59,424 bases of DNA from NCBI GenBank assembly GCA_947627865.1, contig CANQXU010000002.1, positions 1 through 59,424 of the forward strand, in the 5' to 3' direction. The notes below the pieces were generated by a model, which was given only the letters and a program-made list of their open reading frames with translations, was not told the DNA's origin and searched no databases. The stretch's first letter is position 1, and each line of letters opens with the position of its first letter. Below, piece by piece: positions 16,542-26,063 of this stretch. The translations under genes and the position numbers were made by a program. This stretch comes from an uncultured Paenochrobactrum sp. GTDB taxonomy: Bacteria; Pseudomonadota; Alphaproteobacteria; Rhizobiales; Rhizobiaceae.

Positions 16542-16796
16542 TTAACGGGGTAAAACTGCTTGGAGATTGGCTGTAATCACCGGAAAAACCTCCCAGCGGC
16601 TAAAAATGGTCTTACCATATTTTAGATTGCGTGTCGTTTTCGGATTTATTAGAATTTCAATCTTATCGGAGGAATAGCTAGTCATTTCCTCACAGTATTG
16701 GCGAATTGCCCGAATATATTCATGAAGTTGAAGAGCAGTCATCTGGTGCCGTTTACTGCGAATTGTTTCGAGTATTTGTGTAATATTCTCTAGCAT
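16542..16796 (-). CDS. Small hypothetical protein (84 aa)
   Basis: I do not recognise this ORF. It starts MLENITQILETIRSKR, has a helical amphipathic first half and an EILINPKTTRNLKYGKTIF segment. It lies between the McrB-like fragment and a frameshifted membrane protein gene, on the same strand as both. It may be the start of whatever gene contributed the foreign tail of the neighbouring fragment. Confidence 0.35.
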   Translation of the reverse strand: MLENITQILETIRSKRHQMTALQLHEYIRAIRQYCEEMTSYSSDKIEILINPKTTRNLKYGKTIFSRWEVFPVITANLQAVLPR

Positions 16797-16822
16797 TTAT
16801 AAGGTCCCGAATGGAAACGTAA

Positions 16823-17337
16823 TTAAGCTGCCGGATTTTCGTTATGACGATGTACTTGGTAAAGTTGCAAAAAAGTTCCTCCCCAAAAGACACCATCAAT
16901 TAAGGCTGAGACAGAAGCATAAAAGGCACAATATCCGGGATTTGAGGCGAGCTCCGGCTGATGTATCAGCACAATGGAAAGTCCATATTTGCAAAGAAAA
17001 CCAATCGACACCAGAACCAGAGGTACGATTGTTGCTGGACGATGGACAAGGCCGCTTTCAGGGATGAGCCATGCTGGTGACATGCGCAACCCGATAACCC
17101 AGCCAATAAAAGCGCCGACAAAAAGGACGATGCCGAAACATCCAGACCCGATAAAGAGGCATTTCAACTCTATTGTTATGCCGTAAACTGCCCATATGAA
17201 AAAGATGACAGGTAAAACAGCATCCGTTGCCAGCTCATTTCACGAGGTTTCAACGCTTTGATGCCACGACTGATTAAAAAGACTAGCAGGGCCGAAACCC
17301 AAATGGGTGTATGATAAATTGATAAAATAATAGACAA
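16823..17337 (-). pseudogene. DUF6622-like membrane protein, frameshifted
   Basis: The track shows only the 114-residue C-terminal part. Upstream on the minus strand, GGAGG is followed 8 nt later by a TTG start and a frame reading SIILSIYHTPIWVSALLVFL and KALKPREMSW, then a stop. Switching frame near 17220 gives VLPVIFFIWAVYGI, which runs straight into the track ORF. Together they make a four-helix protein of about 170 residues resembling a small uncharacterised membrane family. One indel near 17220 explains the break. The family name is from memory and uncertain. Confidence 0.6.
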
Positions 17338-17384
17338 GGGAGTGACCTCCGTTTTTTAAAAGTGCGAATGCGCCCTTATGGAGT

Positions 17385-17864
17385 TCACATTTTGCAGTAT
17401 TCCTTTAGTTCGAGTTGCCCGCGAACCCTGGTTTCTCCACCCAAGCCCCGCATGAAAAACCGGGCTACCCGCATACATGGCAAGAAATTAACGCTACAAG
17501 TATAGGCAAGATCAGGTATAATTGGATGGGTAAAACGGACATCACTAAAGCTCAGCCTATAATCATCAAGGGCAAGATGTGAACTGATGCAAGAAACTAA
17601 GAAACCAAGTGTCAGTGAAGCAGGCGTGACCGGTAGGTTTGGAAAATGCTCTGCCAGCAAATTATTTTCCTGATTGAGGGTGAAGCCCAGCGAAAGATGA
17701 AAACCTCCGGCGATACAACCTCCAGCTATGATTTTAAAAAGCATGGGCTCTTCATTCATCGCCAAGCCTCTGACCGATGCCATGGATAGTGTTGTTAAGG
17801 ATATAGAAATATTTAAAATATTGAATATTTTAGTGAATATTAAGGTGAGCGGCCGTGGGCGCAT
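17385..17864 (-). CDS. Hypothetical protein (159 aa), uncertain
   Basis: I do not recognise this frame. It contains hydrophobic segments (FKIIAGGCIAGGFHLSLGFTL and LTLGFLVSCISSHLAL) and ends with a basic tail. ATG at 17864 has no clear ribosome site; a start at MNEEPMLFK is equally possible. Both neighbours are broken genes, so this may be part of the same decayed material. It is kept because codon use is not obviously random. Confidence 0.3.
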   Translation of the reverse strand: MRPRPLTLIFTKIFNILNISISLTTLSMASVRGLAMNEEPMLFKIIAGGCIAGGFHLSLGFTLNQENNLLAEHFPNLPVTPASLTLGFLVSCISSHLALDDYRLSFSDVRFTHPIIPDLAYTCSVNFLPCMRVARFFMRGLGGETRVRGQLELKEYCKM

Positions 17865-17954
17865 TTTTAGCTAGGATGCACAATAAGTATGGTCGTTTAT
17901 ATATATAGGCTATTGGGGATCAGGCTGTTGTTAGGAGATAAAATCAAGCCAATT

Positions 17955-18614
17955 CTAAACTGAGAGGAGAACTTCTTTTGCTATAATGATAGCAGATTTT
18001 GATAATTCTTTATATTTCTCTCTAAGCATTAATGCTTCTATAGTACTATTAACAAACTCAGGATTGAGGCGATCAATAGCCTCAAGCGTTAATTTAACTT
18101 CCTTTGGGTATTCCCTAAGCGCATCGACAATCGCATCTGCGTAATGCTCGGCTCCAGCAGCGATATCAAAGATGTCGCGAGCTTTAATGCTGCGGCCTCG
18201 ATAAAAGACCTTCTTTGTAATGATTTCAGGTATTGTTTCTAATGAGATGTAAACACCATCGATTTGATGCATCGATGTAGGATTATGAGTTAAGCTTTGT
18301 CCAACAATGAAATCGATCTCACCAGTACTAAAAACTAACTTTAGTGAATTAGATCCATCGGAAGCATAACCAGTAGGTGCTAATTCAAAATCAAAGTCAT
18401 GCAAACTTGGGTTTAAATATCCCAAAAGTTGCGGGTCATTTAGAAATATATCAATATCATGACTTTCACGGTGATCAATTTGCAGCATCATCGCAGTGCC
18501 GCCACCAAATGACCAGCTTTCTATATATTTATAGTCTTTATTAGCTTGTTCAATCAACGAACAAGCTATGCGCAACAGTCGCTTCCAATCTGATTGATGT
18601 TTCGGACCAGTCAT
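17955..18614 (-). CDS. AbiEii/AbiGii-like nucleotidyltransferase toxin
   Basis: This is a 219-residue nucleotidyltransferase-fold protein of the AbiEii/AbiGii toxin type, which in studied systems blocks growth by modifying RNA, for example tRNA acceptor ends. The motif SFGGGTAMMLQIDHRESHDIDIF contains the GG(T)A and DxD metal-binding pattern, followed by EIDFIVGQSL (the further Asp) and IIPKK-like PEIITKKVFYRG. It overlaps the upstream gene by ATGA, so the two are co-translated. The partner is not an obvious AbiEi. The unit appears intact inside an otherwise decayed island. Confidence 0.75.
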   Translation of the reverse strand: MTGPKHQSDWKRLLRIACSLIEQANKDYKYIESWSFGGGTAMMLQIDHRESHDIDIFLNDPQLLGYLNPSLHDFDFELAPTGYASDGSNSLKLVFSTGEIDFIVGQSLTHNPTSMHQIDGVYISLETIPEIITKKVFYRGRSIKARDIFDIAAGAEHYADAIVDALREYPKEVKLTLEAIDRLNPEFVNSTIEALMLREKYKELSKSAIIIAKEVLLSV

Positions 18615-18883
18615 GCTGCGAGGGGATAAAATTCGCCGGAATAATCAGCAAAAGCCTTTGCTGCGGATACAAGTTGTGACTTTGGTATGCCGTAGGTTTC
18701 TGCAAAAGCTTGTTGCAGCTCCGGCTTAACTTCGCCAAAAAAAGATGACATATGTCCAGGCATATTTTTAGCTTCTGCTTGATTTACCAAGCAGTTAACA
18801 AGTCCCTCAGCGTCTAGCTGATTGCTATATGGGGCATTAATTGTTGTTAATACTATTGCTGGATTTATCATCTCAATTACCAT
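18611..18883 (-). CDS. Putative partner (antitoxin-like) of the AbiEii-like toxin
   Basis: This 90-residue protein is encoded directly upstream of, and overlapping, the nucleotidyltransferase gene. I do not recognise a family. The sequence has an alpha-helical middle (EGLVNCLVNQAEAKN) and ends YSGEFYPLAA. The internal start MINPAIVL at 18871 is a possible alternative. By position it should be the antitoxin or a regulator. It lacks the winged-helix AbiEi pattern that one would expect at about 200 residues. Confidence 0.5.
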   Translation of the reverse strand: MVIEMINPAIVLTTINAPYSNQLDAEGLVNCLVNQAEAKNMPGHMSSFFGEVKPELQQAFAETYGIPKSQLVSAAKAFADYSGEFYPLAA

Positions 18884-18952
18884 CCTAATAGTGTGAATAT
18901 ATGGTATTTTAGGCGTATAATCAACAATCAGTTGGTTTTAAGTTTTATACCC

Positions 18953-19063
18953 ATGCTAAATGTTAAAGACATGAATGTTGTAGAAGCGAAATCAAATACT
19001 CATTATAAATTTAAGCCACATCTGAATGGTGAAACAATCTGCGAGTTCCAATTGCGCAATTAA
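18953..19063 (+). CDS. Possible 36-aa ORF, doubtful
   Basis: A short frame on the plus strand begins MLNVKDMNVVEAKSN and ends ETICEFQLRN. No ribosome site is evident and no family is recognised. It is divergent from the toxin unit and may be the head of a deleted gene. Confidence 0.2.
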   Translation: MLNVKDMNVVEAKSNTHYKFKPHLNGETICEFQLRN

Positions 19064-19073
19064 AAACACATGG

Positions 19074-19285
19074 CTATGCTGATAGCTTGGACTTGGCAAA
19101 AATCGGATCGTAGAAAACCTCAAACAGCTTTCTTTTTTCAAGATACAGGATCACATCAAGCGTGGTGTAAAGAATGAGCTTGATCATCTCCAAGTCGAGC
19201 TGACGGCAATTCTTGATTTTTTAATCAGCGTTACCACACGTTCAAAGGTCTGCACGGTGCTATTGGTGGGCGTGTCGCAACGTTT
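19074..19285 (-). pseudogene. C-terminal remnant, possibly VirB11-like secretion ATPase
   Basis: The minus strand reads TPTNSTVQTFERVVTLIKK and then, after a frame change near 19215, QLDLEMIKLILYTTLDVILY and LFEVFYDPIFAKSKLSA before a TAG stop. The arrangement resembles the C-terminus of VirB11/TrwD ATPases, where a helix, a hydrophobic DVI(V)H-type strand and an E(V/I)YYDP motif occur. The Walker motifs are gone. The match is by eye and weak; another P-loop or transfer protein is possible. Confidence 0.35.
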
Positions 19286-19394
19286 TTGAATTAGCAATTG
19301 CTTAATTATAATGATGGATGCTGGTCTCGCGATACAGGAGAACTGCATACTGTTAAATGCTATTGTTGAGAAGCTCTAACACCACTCCAAAAAT

Positions 19395-19915
19395 GACTTT
19401 AAAGGCCGTCAGTTATAGACTTGCTTCATCCTTCACGCGGTAAGCTGGTACTTGCGTTACCCTTTCAGCTACCGGGATCTCGAAGAAATGTTTATGGAAC
19501 GTGGGTTTGAAGTCGACCACTCAACAGTCAATCGCTGGGTTTTAGCCTATACACCATTGCTGGAAAAGCGCTTAAGACAATTTCAGCGTCCTTATTGCGG
19601 CTCTATCCGTATTGATGAATACCTACCTTAAAATACGTGGCCAATGGCGTTATCTCTATCGAGCTATTGATAACACGGCAATCCGGTTGATTTCTCGCTG
19701 ACGGCCAAACGAGACTTACCCGCAGCCAAGCGGTTCTTCAGGAAAATGCTGAAAAGTGAGCCTTTGTTAGCCCCGGATCGCATACGGACGGATGGAGCGG
19801 GAACGTTTCCACCAGCCATTAAGACAGCCACACAAGATTTTCTCCTCCCAAAAGATCCTGCCCAGCATTGGATGTTTCCAATCATCGAATATAATCCTTA
19901 TTTGAGCGAAATTAG
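19395..19915 (+). mobile_element. IS6-family transposase remnant
   Basis: Plus-strand translation gives ILHAVSWYLRYPFSYRDLEE and EVDHSTVNRWVLAYTPLLEK followed by RPYCGSIRIDE. These are the N-terminal helix-turn-helix and first DDE aspartate (RIDE) region of IS6/IS26-type transposases. Frames then break repeatedly through LYRAIDNTAIRL and later fragments. No intact terminal repeats were found. The fragment covers roughly the first two thirds of a transposase. Confidence 0.75.
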
Positions 19916-20358
19916 ATCTTTCGGCTTCGCGTGAAGCGATGCAGCTGCAATATGAATATTAGCGTGGGAAGTCGCCAAATCCTATTCCAATAAAATGATA
20001 ATAGGATTCTGTAGCAATGGCGTGCAGGCCAAATTGAGGTGTGAACTCATAGCACTATCGGTCATAAATCACTATTTTGCTTATGCATGGTGCATACAGG
20101 CTTGGTGCGCCCAATAATCTGGTATCAGAAATGACCCTAACATGTGTAGGGTGGCACAGGTGCGAAAAGAAAGAGCATGACAAATGAGCCTGTAATAAGC
20201 TTAAAGACGGTAGCTCTTATTGGGGCATGTTATAAAACAGGGTGCTTGGCCTAACTATTTGCACTACTCATATTGCAGCTTTGTTGAAGCTATGAAATGC
20301 TTGAAGCAACACAACAAAATTGATTTATGTCTCGTTTTTAATTGCCGCCGGAGTTGTT
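19916..20358. other. Gene-free stretch before the nuclease operon
   Basis: No convincing ORF is seen. AATCCTATT and AATAGGATT near 19977-20007 form a 9-bp hairpin. The rest presumably includes the promoter of the plus-strand nuclease operon, which I could not place. Confidence 0.3.
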
Positions 20359-21600
20359 TTGGTTAAAATTTTACACACTGCAGATATTCATCTCGACTCT
20401 CCCTTAAAATCTCTGGCCTTGCGTGATGAGACTTTGCGCGACACAGTGCATACAGCAACGCGGACCGCCTTTACACGCATTATTGATACAGCGCTGCGTG
20501 AAAATGTTGCTGCTTTGCTGATTGCTGGCGATCTTTTTGATGGGGCGGAGCGCAGTGCCAAAACGGCAGCATTTTTGATCAGCGAGTTTGATCGGCTTAA
20601 AGTTGCAAATATTCCGGCCTTTTATATTAAAGGCAATCATGATGCAGAAAATCCGATTACGGGTGAGTTGAACCTGCCGGAAAATGTCCATGTTTTTGAT
20701 GGGCGGGGTGGAAAAATTCAACTGGGCGAGCGTGATATCTGGATCCATGGCGTTAGCTTCAGCGGTCGTCAGGCATTGGAAAGCTTGCTGCCAAAATTCC
20801 ATGCGCCTGTTGCTGATGCCATCAATATCGCCATGTTGCACACATCCCTTTCCGGTGCCAAGGGGCATGATACTTATGCGCCTTGTACTATCAATGAGCT
20901 TGGCGAAATGGGATTTGATTATTGGGCGCTAGGCCATATCCATAAGCGGCAGGTGCATAGCCAAACACCATGGATTGTGATGCCGGGCATTCCGCAAGGC
21001 CGCGATATTGGAGAGGCTTCTGCAAAATCAGCAACCCTGTTGCACATTAATGACGGGGAAATCACAATTGAAGAGGTTCCAACCTCGGCAGCAGAATTTA
21101 TCGAGCTTCAAATTGATATCAGTGCTTGCGAAAACGATGATCTCATTCGTGCTGAATTGCGGCAGAATTTGCAAATTATAGCGAAAAATATGCGGTCGGA
21201 TGCGGGTATTTTGCGCCTGACACTGAGCGGAACAAATGCGCGGAAATGGCAGATACAGCGCGATCAGGCATTATGGATTGAAACCTGCGCCGAGCTTGCG
21301 CGGGACACGGATCGGCTATGGCTGGAAAAACTGCATTTTGATTTGAAAACACCAGATCACTTGAATGCAGGTGGCTCCTCTGCTGTGGATGAATTGGCGC
21401 AGATTATGGCTGAAATTCAAGCAGAAGAGGGTTTCCAGTCCGAGTTGAATGCAAATATTGAAATGATTTTGGCCGAATTGCCAGCCCATCGTCGCATAAA
21501 TTTGCTACCCGATGAGGAAACAGCAAAAGCGCTAGGCCAACAGCTTGCAAGTGAGGGTGCAAACCGTGTTCTTGCTGCGATGAAGGGTGCCGTAGAATAA
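20359..21600 (+). CDS. YhaO/SbcD-like DNA exonuclease (metallophosphoesterase)
   Basis: This is a calcineurin-type phosphoesterase related to SbcD/Mre11. Motifs are ILHTADIHLDSPL (DxH), LLIAGDLFDGAE (GDxxD), YIKGNHDAENP (GNHD) and LGHIHKRQ (GHxH), all intact. Family partners act in DNA break processing. The track start at 20320 gives a hydrophobic N-terminus unlike the family. TTG at 20359, 5 nt after CCGGAG, gives a start of MVKILHTADIH and 413 residues. The stop overlaps the next start (TAATG), so nuclease and ATPase are made together. Confidence 0.85.
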   Translation: MVKILHTADIHLDSPLKSLALRDETLRDTVHTATRTAFTRIIDTALRENVAALLIAGDLFDGAERSAKTAAFLISEFDRLKVANIPAFYIKGNHDAENPITGELNLPENVHVFDGRGGKIQLGERDIWIHGVSFSGRQALESLLPKFHAPVADAINIAMLHTSLSGAKGHDTYAPCTINELGEMGFDYWALGHIHKRQVHSQTPWIVMPGIPQGRDIGEASAKSATLLHINDGEITIEEVPTSAAEFIELQIDISACENDDLIRAELRQNLQIIAKNMRSDAGILRLTLSGTNARKWQIQRDQALWIETCAELARDTDRLWLEKLHFDLKTPDHLNAGGSSAVDELAQIMAEIQAEEGFQSELNANIEMILAELPAHRRINLLPDEETAKALGQQLASEGANRVLAAMKGAVE

Positions 21601-24600
21601 TGCGTTTACGTCAATTATCATTGGATTTATTCGGGCATTTTTCAGGAAAATCATATGATTTTGGTGAAAAACAAACGGATTTTGCCGATTTCCATGTGAT
21701 TTATGGGCCGAATGAAGCAGGAAAAACCACAACAATGGAGGCCTTTCTCCGTTTAATTTTTGGTTTTCCGCATCGCGATGCTTATGATTTTCTGCATCAG
21801 CGTAAAAATCTGACCGTTTCCGGCACACTGGAAATTGGCGGTCATGAACGCTTTTTAAAACGTGTTTCGAGCCGTAATAATTCACTGATTGACGAGAATG
21901 GCAAAGCATTGCCTGAGGCGCTGCTTCAAGCACATTTGGGTGGATTGTCGGAAGAGGATTACCGGCATTTATTATGCCTCGATGATGAGACGATCGAGCG
22001 TGGTGGTGAGGAGATTGCCAGCAGCAAGGGTGATATCGGTCGCTTGCTATTTTCTGCCGCAGCCGGTGTTAGTGATCTGACCAATGTTCTTGATCATATT
22101 CGGGGGCAGGCGGATGAGCTTTATCGCAAACGTGCCAGCACGACTGAAATGGCACGGCTTAAAAAAGAATTGGCTGATATTGAGCGGAAGATTAAAGAGC
22201 AGGATGTGCCCGCAAGCCAATATCGCAAGCTGAAACAATCCTATGAGCAAGCGCTTGCCGAAGAGGCAGCCTTTGAAAATGAGCGCAAAGAAAAGCGGCT
22301 TGATCTGGCTAAGACCAAAGCGCGACTGGCGGCTTTGCCGCTATTGTTGGATATTGACAGGCTTGCAGCGGCGATAGCACCCTTTGCGGAATATCCGCAG
22401 CAGCTTGATTTCAATGCAGAGGATTTGGTGGAGCTTTTGACCCGCCAAACGCGATTGACATCAGATACCGAGCGGCTTGAAAAAGAGCTTGATCAACTGA
22501 GTATTGATTTAAATGAAATTCAACGTGAGCCGCAGCATTTAAATCTGGGTGCCGAGCTTGAAAATCTGGATGAATTGCGCAGCCGCTATTTGACCGCTGA
22601 GCGCGATTTACCGCGCCGCCGCAAGTCGCTTGATGATGTGCTTTTGGATATGCATGCACAAATGCGAGCACTTGGAGCGGATGAAGAAGAGCCGGAAAAA
22701 CTTGCTTTAAGTCAGGGGCAATTGAGCGAAATGGCGCAAGCGCGAGAAGAAAAACGCGATGCGTATCATATGCAGCTTGCCGAGCAGGAAGAGATTGAAA
22801 CACTCAATATCCGTCTGGAAGCGGCACAAAAAGATATTCTGAATCTTAAAAATGCTGAAAATACACCCTCTGGCGTGAAGGATATTCTCACGCGTTTTTC
22901 GGCTCAACGCTTTCTGCCGCAACATGCTAAAGCACAACAAGCGATCACGGATGCAAAGCGAAGATTTCGTAATGCGTTGGATGGATTGGCGATTAAAGAT
23001 CTGGTTTTTGATCAGGTGCCTGCCTGTCATGTAAGCGGCGAAGAAGCTGCCGGGCTTGCAGAAAATCATCGGGATTTATCTGAAAAGCTGGCGCATATTA
23101 TACAATCTTTGTCAGATCATCAAAAAGATGCGGATATTGTTCAAAGTGAAATTGATGCGATTAAATTATCGCAAGGTTTGAGCGATGATACAGAGACAGA
23201 ATTGCGGATGAAAAACCGCAATCAGCTGTGGCTTGAGCACAAAGAGCTTTTAAGCCAAGTGAGTGCGAACAAATTTGAACAGGCAATGTTTGCCGTTGAT
23301 GAAAGCGCGGATAAAAGATTGGCGCAAGCCGAAATTGTTGGCCAAATGCGTGTTTTGACACAGCGCCTGCATAGATTGACCATTGAGATTGATGCGCTTG
23401 GCAAGCAAAAGAGTGAGCTTGAAGCAGCATTGGGCAATTTGGATGCAGAATTTAAAAAACTAATTGAAACTATTGGGTTTCCTGCTTCAACGCCACCGAT
23501 GAGCTTTGCCAATTGGGCAAAAAAGCGGGATGAAGCAGCACTGATTGAACGTCAGATGCAGCATGTGCTTGATGAGCATCAAGATATCATAGCTAAGGCT
23601 GAGCGGTTGTATGATGCTTTATTACCGTTAATTGATCTTGATGCTCCAGATTTCGATTCCTTGATTGATGCAGCTTTGGATTTACAAACGCGAGAACAAG
23701 AGCAGGCAGACAAAGCACTGGCTTTAGAAAAAAACCATGCTGAATTGCAAGCAGATTATGAGCGGCGTGAGAGCCGGTTAGTGCAATTTGAGAAACAGGC
23801 TGAAGCCGCCAATCTGCAATGGCAAAGTCTCATCGAGCAAAATCTTGGATATGCAGTTTCACCAGATGATGTTGAACGTGGTTTTGAGCAATTGCGTGAG
23901 ATCGCACATTTGAACAATCAACGCAGCGGCTTTGCGCGTCAGGTTGAAGGGATGGAAGCTGATCAGGCAGAATTTGCCGAGAAAATAGCTGAAACCGCTC
24001 ATTTCAAAGGGCTTGATAGTGATCTGCCACCTTTGGAAACCTTTATGGCACTGGAGAAGATTTCGCAGACTGCACAAGCAATCGAGGCACGTTGGCAGCA
24101 GTTGGATAGCCGTAAAATTGCGGTTCTCGAAGAGCGCGAAGCTGTCAAAATCTCTTCCAAAGAGATTGACAATCAGGTGACCCAATTGGCGCAAATATTC
24201 CCCGTTCATGTCGCGACGGATACATTGCCACAATTGCGTATCGCGGTCGCCGATGCTGCCAATGCGATTGAACAAAGCAAACAAATGGAGCTATCGGCAA
24301 CCAAAATTTGTGCTGACTTGTCACTCCCCGATATTGAAAGCGTCAGGCAAGAACTGAGTGGTTTGAGTGCGCATGAGCTTTCCGTTGAGGTCGATAATCT
24401 TGAGGATGCGCTTTCTGACATCGAGGAAAAGCATAAAAAAGCGATTGAGCTACGCAGCGATGCAGCTGGTTTATTGGCACGGGTGACGGGGGAGGGGGAT
24501 ATTGCGGCCCTCACCGAGATGAAGGTTACATTGGAAGCGCAGATTGAAGATGCAGCCTTGCGCTATCTGGAATTTGATCTGGGGCATCGCTTGGCGGAAG

Positions 24601-25049
24601 AAGCCATCCGGCGTTACCGCGATAAACACCGCAGCGGCATGATGGATGCAACCGAGAAGATCTTTTTTGAACTGACCAATGGTGCTTATTCCAAACTTTA
24701 TACGCAGCCTGAAGGTAATAATGAGATACTAAAGGCACTTGATGCAGGAGGTACAGCCAAGCAGGCGGGCGATATGTCAAAGGGTACAAGATTTCAGCTT
24801 TATCTTGCATTACGCGCTGCGGCTTATGAGCAATTGGTTAGTCAGGGCGTATGTCTGCCATTTTTCTGTGATGATATATTTGAAACATTCGATGAAGAAC
24901 GCACCCGTGCAGCATGCCGTGTTATGGCGCGCATCGGCCATTCAGGACAAGCAATCTATCTGACGCATCATCGCCATGTGGTTGATATCGCGCTGAAAGA
25001 ATGCGGCTCGAATGTAAAAATCCATGAAATCGATGAAATCCATGCGTAA
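21600..25049 (+). CDS. YhaN/SbcC-like SMC-type ATPase
   Basis: This 1149-residue ATPase is the partner of the upstream nuclease. The N-terminal AAA domain has the Walker A motif YGPNEAGKTTTMEAFL near residue 35. Long coiled-coil arms rich in Glu, Lys and Leu fill the middle. The C-terminal lobe has a signature-like DMSKGTRFQLYLALR and the Walker B segment PFFCDDIFETFDEERT, then LTHHRHVVD as a switch histidine. No CxxC zinc hook stands out. Its architecture is that of YhaN rather than canonical SbcC. The complex probably acts on DNA ends. Confidence 0.85.
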   Translation: MRLRQLSLDLFGHFSGKSYDFGEKQTDFADFHVIYGPNEAGKTTTMEAFLRLIFGFPHRDAYDFLHQRKNLTVSGTLEIGGHERFLKRVSSRNNSLIDENGKALPEALLQAHLGGLSEEDYRHLLCLDDETIERGGEEIASSKGDIGRLLFSAAAGVSDLTNVLDHIRGQADELYRKRASTTEMARLKKELADIERKIKEQDVPASQYRKLKQSYEQALAEEAAFENERKEKRLDLAKTKARLAALPLLLDIDRLAAAIAPFAEYPQQLDFNAEDLVELLTRQTRLTSDTERLEKELDQLSIDLNEIQREPQHLNLGAELENLDELRSRYLTAERDLPRRRKSLDDVLLDMHAQMRALGADEEEPEKLALSQGQLSEMAQAREEKRDAYHMQLAEQEEIETLNIRLEAAQKDILNLKNAENTPSGVKDILTRFSAQRFLPQHAKAQQAITDAKRRFRNALDGLAIKDLVFDQVPACHVSGEEAAGLAENHRDLSEKLAHIIQSLSDHQKDADIVQSEIDAIKLSQGLSDDTETELRMKNRNQLWLEHKELLSQVSANKFEQAMFAVDESADKRLAQAEIVGQMRVLTQRLHRLTIEIDALGKQKSELEAALGNLDAEFKKLIETIGFPASTPPMSFANWAKKRDEAALIERQMQHVLDEHQDIIAKAERLYDALLPLIDLDAPDFDSLIDAALDLQTREQEQADKALALEKNHAELQADYERRESRLVQFEKQAEAANLQWQSLIEQNLGYAVSPDDVERGFEQLREIAHLNNQRSGFARQVEGMEADQAEFAEKIAETAHFKGLDSDLPPLETFMALEKISQTAQAIEARWQQLDSRKIAVLEEREAVKISSKEIDNQVTQLAQIFPVHVATDTLPQLRIAVADAANAIEQSKQMELSATKICADLSLPDIESVRQELSGLSAHELSVEVDNLEDALSDIEEKHKKAIELRSDAAGLLARVTGEGDIAALTEMKVTLEAQIEDAALRYLEFDLGHRLAEEAIRRYRDKHRSGMMDATEKIFFELTNGAYSKLYTQPEGNNEILKALDAGGTAKQAGDMSKGTRFQLYLALRAAAYEQLVSQGVCLPFFCDDIFETFDEERTRAACRVMARIGHSGQAIYLTHHRHVVDIALKECGSNVKIHEIDEIHA

Positions 25050-25068
25050 ATTCAAGCAAGAAATTTTG

Positions 25069-25977
25069 ATGCCAGAAGCATCAGAACCGACCAGCAAGAC
25101 CAACCGATCATTAGAGGCGAGAATATATTCTACCTATGCTTCATTGTCGCCTGCCGAGCGCACCTTGGCTGATGTGATGCTGCAACATCAAATGGAGATC
25201 GCGCTTTACACTGCGGGAGAGCTCGCCGATAAAGCAGGGGTTTCTACTGCAACGGCTGCACGATTAATTCGTGCGCTTGGATATTCATCATATCCAGCGG
25301 CAAAACGAGAAATAAGAGAGGCCAATCATTGGGGTTCACCCCAAGGGGGAGTTATCGATTCAGCCGAATATGCAGCAGAAGCACCTACACTCAGAAGTGT
25401 GGTGCAAACCAATATCGACAATATCCATGCAACCGCGGATAGCATCCCTCCTAAGGTTTTGGATGCAATATGTGATGCTTGCGTAAAAGCAGAGCGTGTT
25501 TTTGTTATTGGTCTACGCAATGGTTTTGGTCTAGCACATTATGCTGCGCATTATTTTGGGCTGATCAAAGATGATGTGCGCGTATTACCGGCCAATGGCA
25601 CATCCATGACGCATGATTTGTCTACGATCCGCAAAGGTGATTTTGTTATTTGCTTTGCTTTTCGTCGCCGTCCAAAAAAACTGCCGCTATTGCTTAATGA
25701 AATTCGTTCAACGGGCTGTATTACGGCATTGATTACGGATATCAGTGCTTCAGATAGTGCTAAAGCTGCCGATTATGCCATCAGGTGCCGCTGCCATTCT
25801 TTAGCACCTTTTAATTCTTTTACGGCAGCGGTCACTATTGTTGATTATATCGCGTGGACGGTAGCAGCAAAACTTGGCGAACGTAGTATTGAACGCTTCC
25901 GCCAAATTGACCGAATGGTCGATCTCATTGATGATGTCTCAACACCAAAACTAGATAACTCCCGTAAACCCCGATAG
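25069..25977 (+). CDS. MurR/RpiR-family transcriptional regulator
   Basis: The N-terminal helix-turn-helix (YASLSPAERTLADVML, then AGELADKAGVSTATAARLIR) is followed by a SIS domain (FVIGLRNGFGLAHYAAHYFG) that in this family binds a phosphosugar or related ligand. ATG at 25069 is preferred because earlier starts (25024) overlap the ATPase gene and add a non-family extension. The gene is convergent with a catabolic ABC operon ending at 26064 and may control it. The ligand is unknown. Confidence 0.8.
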   Translation: MPEASEPTSKTNRSLEARIYSTYASLSPAERTLADVMLQHQMEIALYTAGELADKAGVSTATAARLIRALGYSSYPAAKREIREANHWGSPQGGVIDSAEYAAEAPTLRSVVQTNIDNIHATADSIPPKVLDAICDACVKAERVFVIGLRNGFGLAHYAAHYFGLIKDDVRVLPANGTSMTHDLSTIRKGDFVICFAFRRRPKKLPLLLNEIRSTGCITALITDISASDSAKAADYAIRCRCHSLAPFNSFTAAVTIVDYIAWTVAAKLGERSIERFRQIDRMVDLIDDVSTPKLDNSRKPR

Positions 25978-26063
25978 ATTAATCACGACCATTAAACTTC
26001 AAGTTATAAGACTGCAATATTCAGAGTTTTTGTGTAGCAGCACGCGTCTGCTTATAGTTATTC

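Noticed and set aside
20404-20868. 154-codon minus-strand ORF
   Set aside because: Shadow of the YhaO-like nuclease gene, whose metal motifs are intact.
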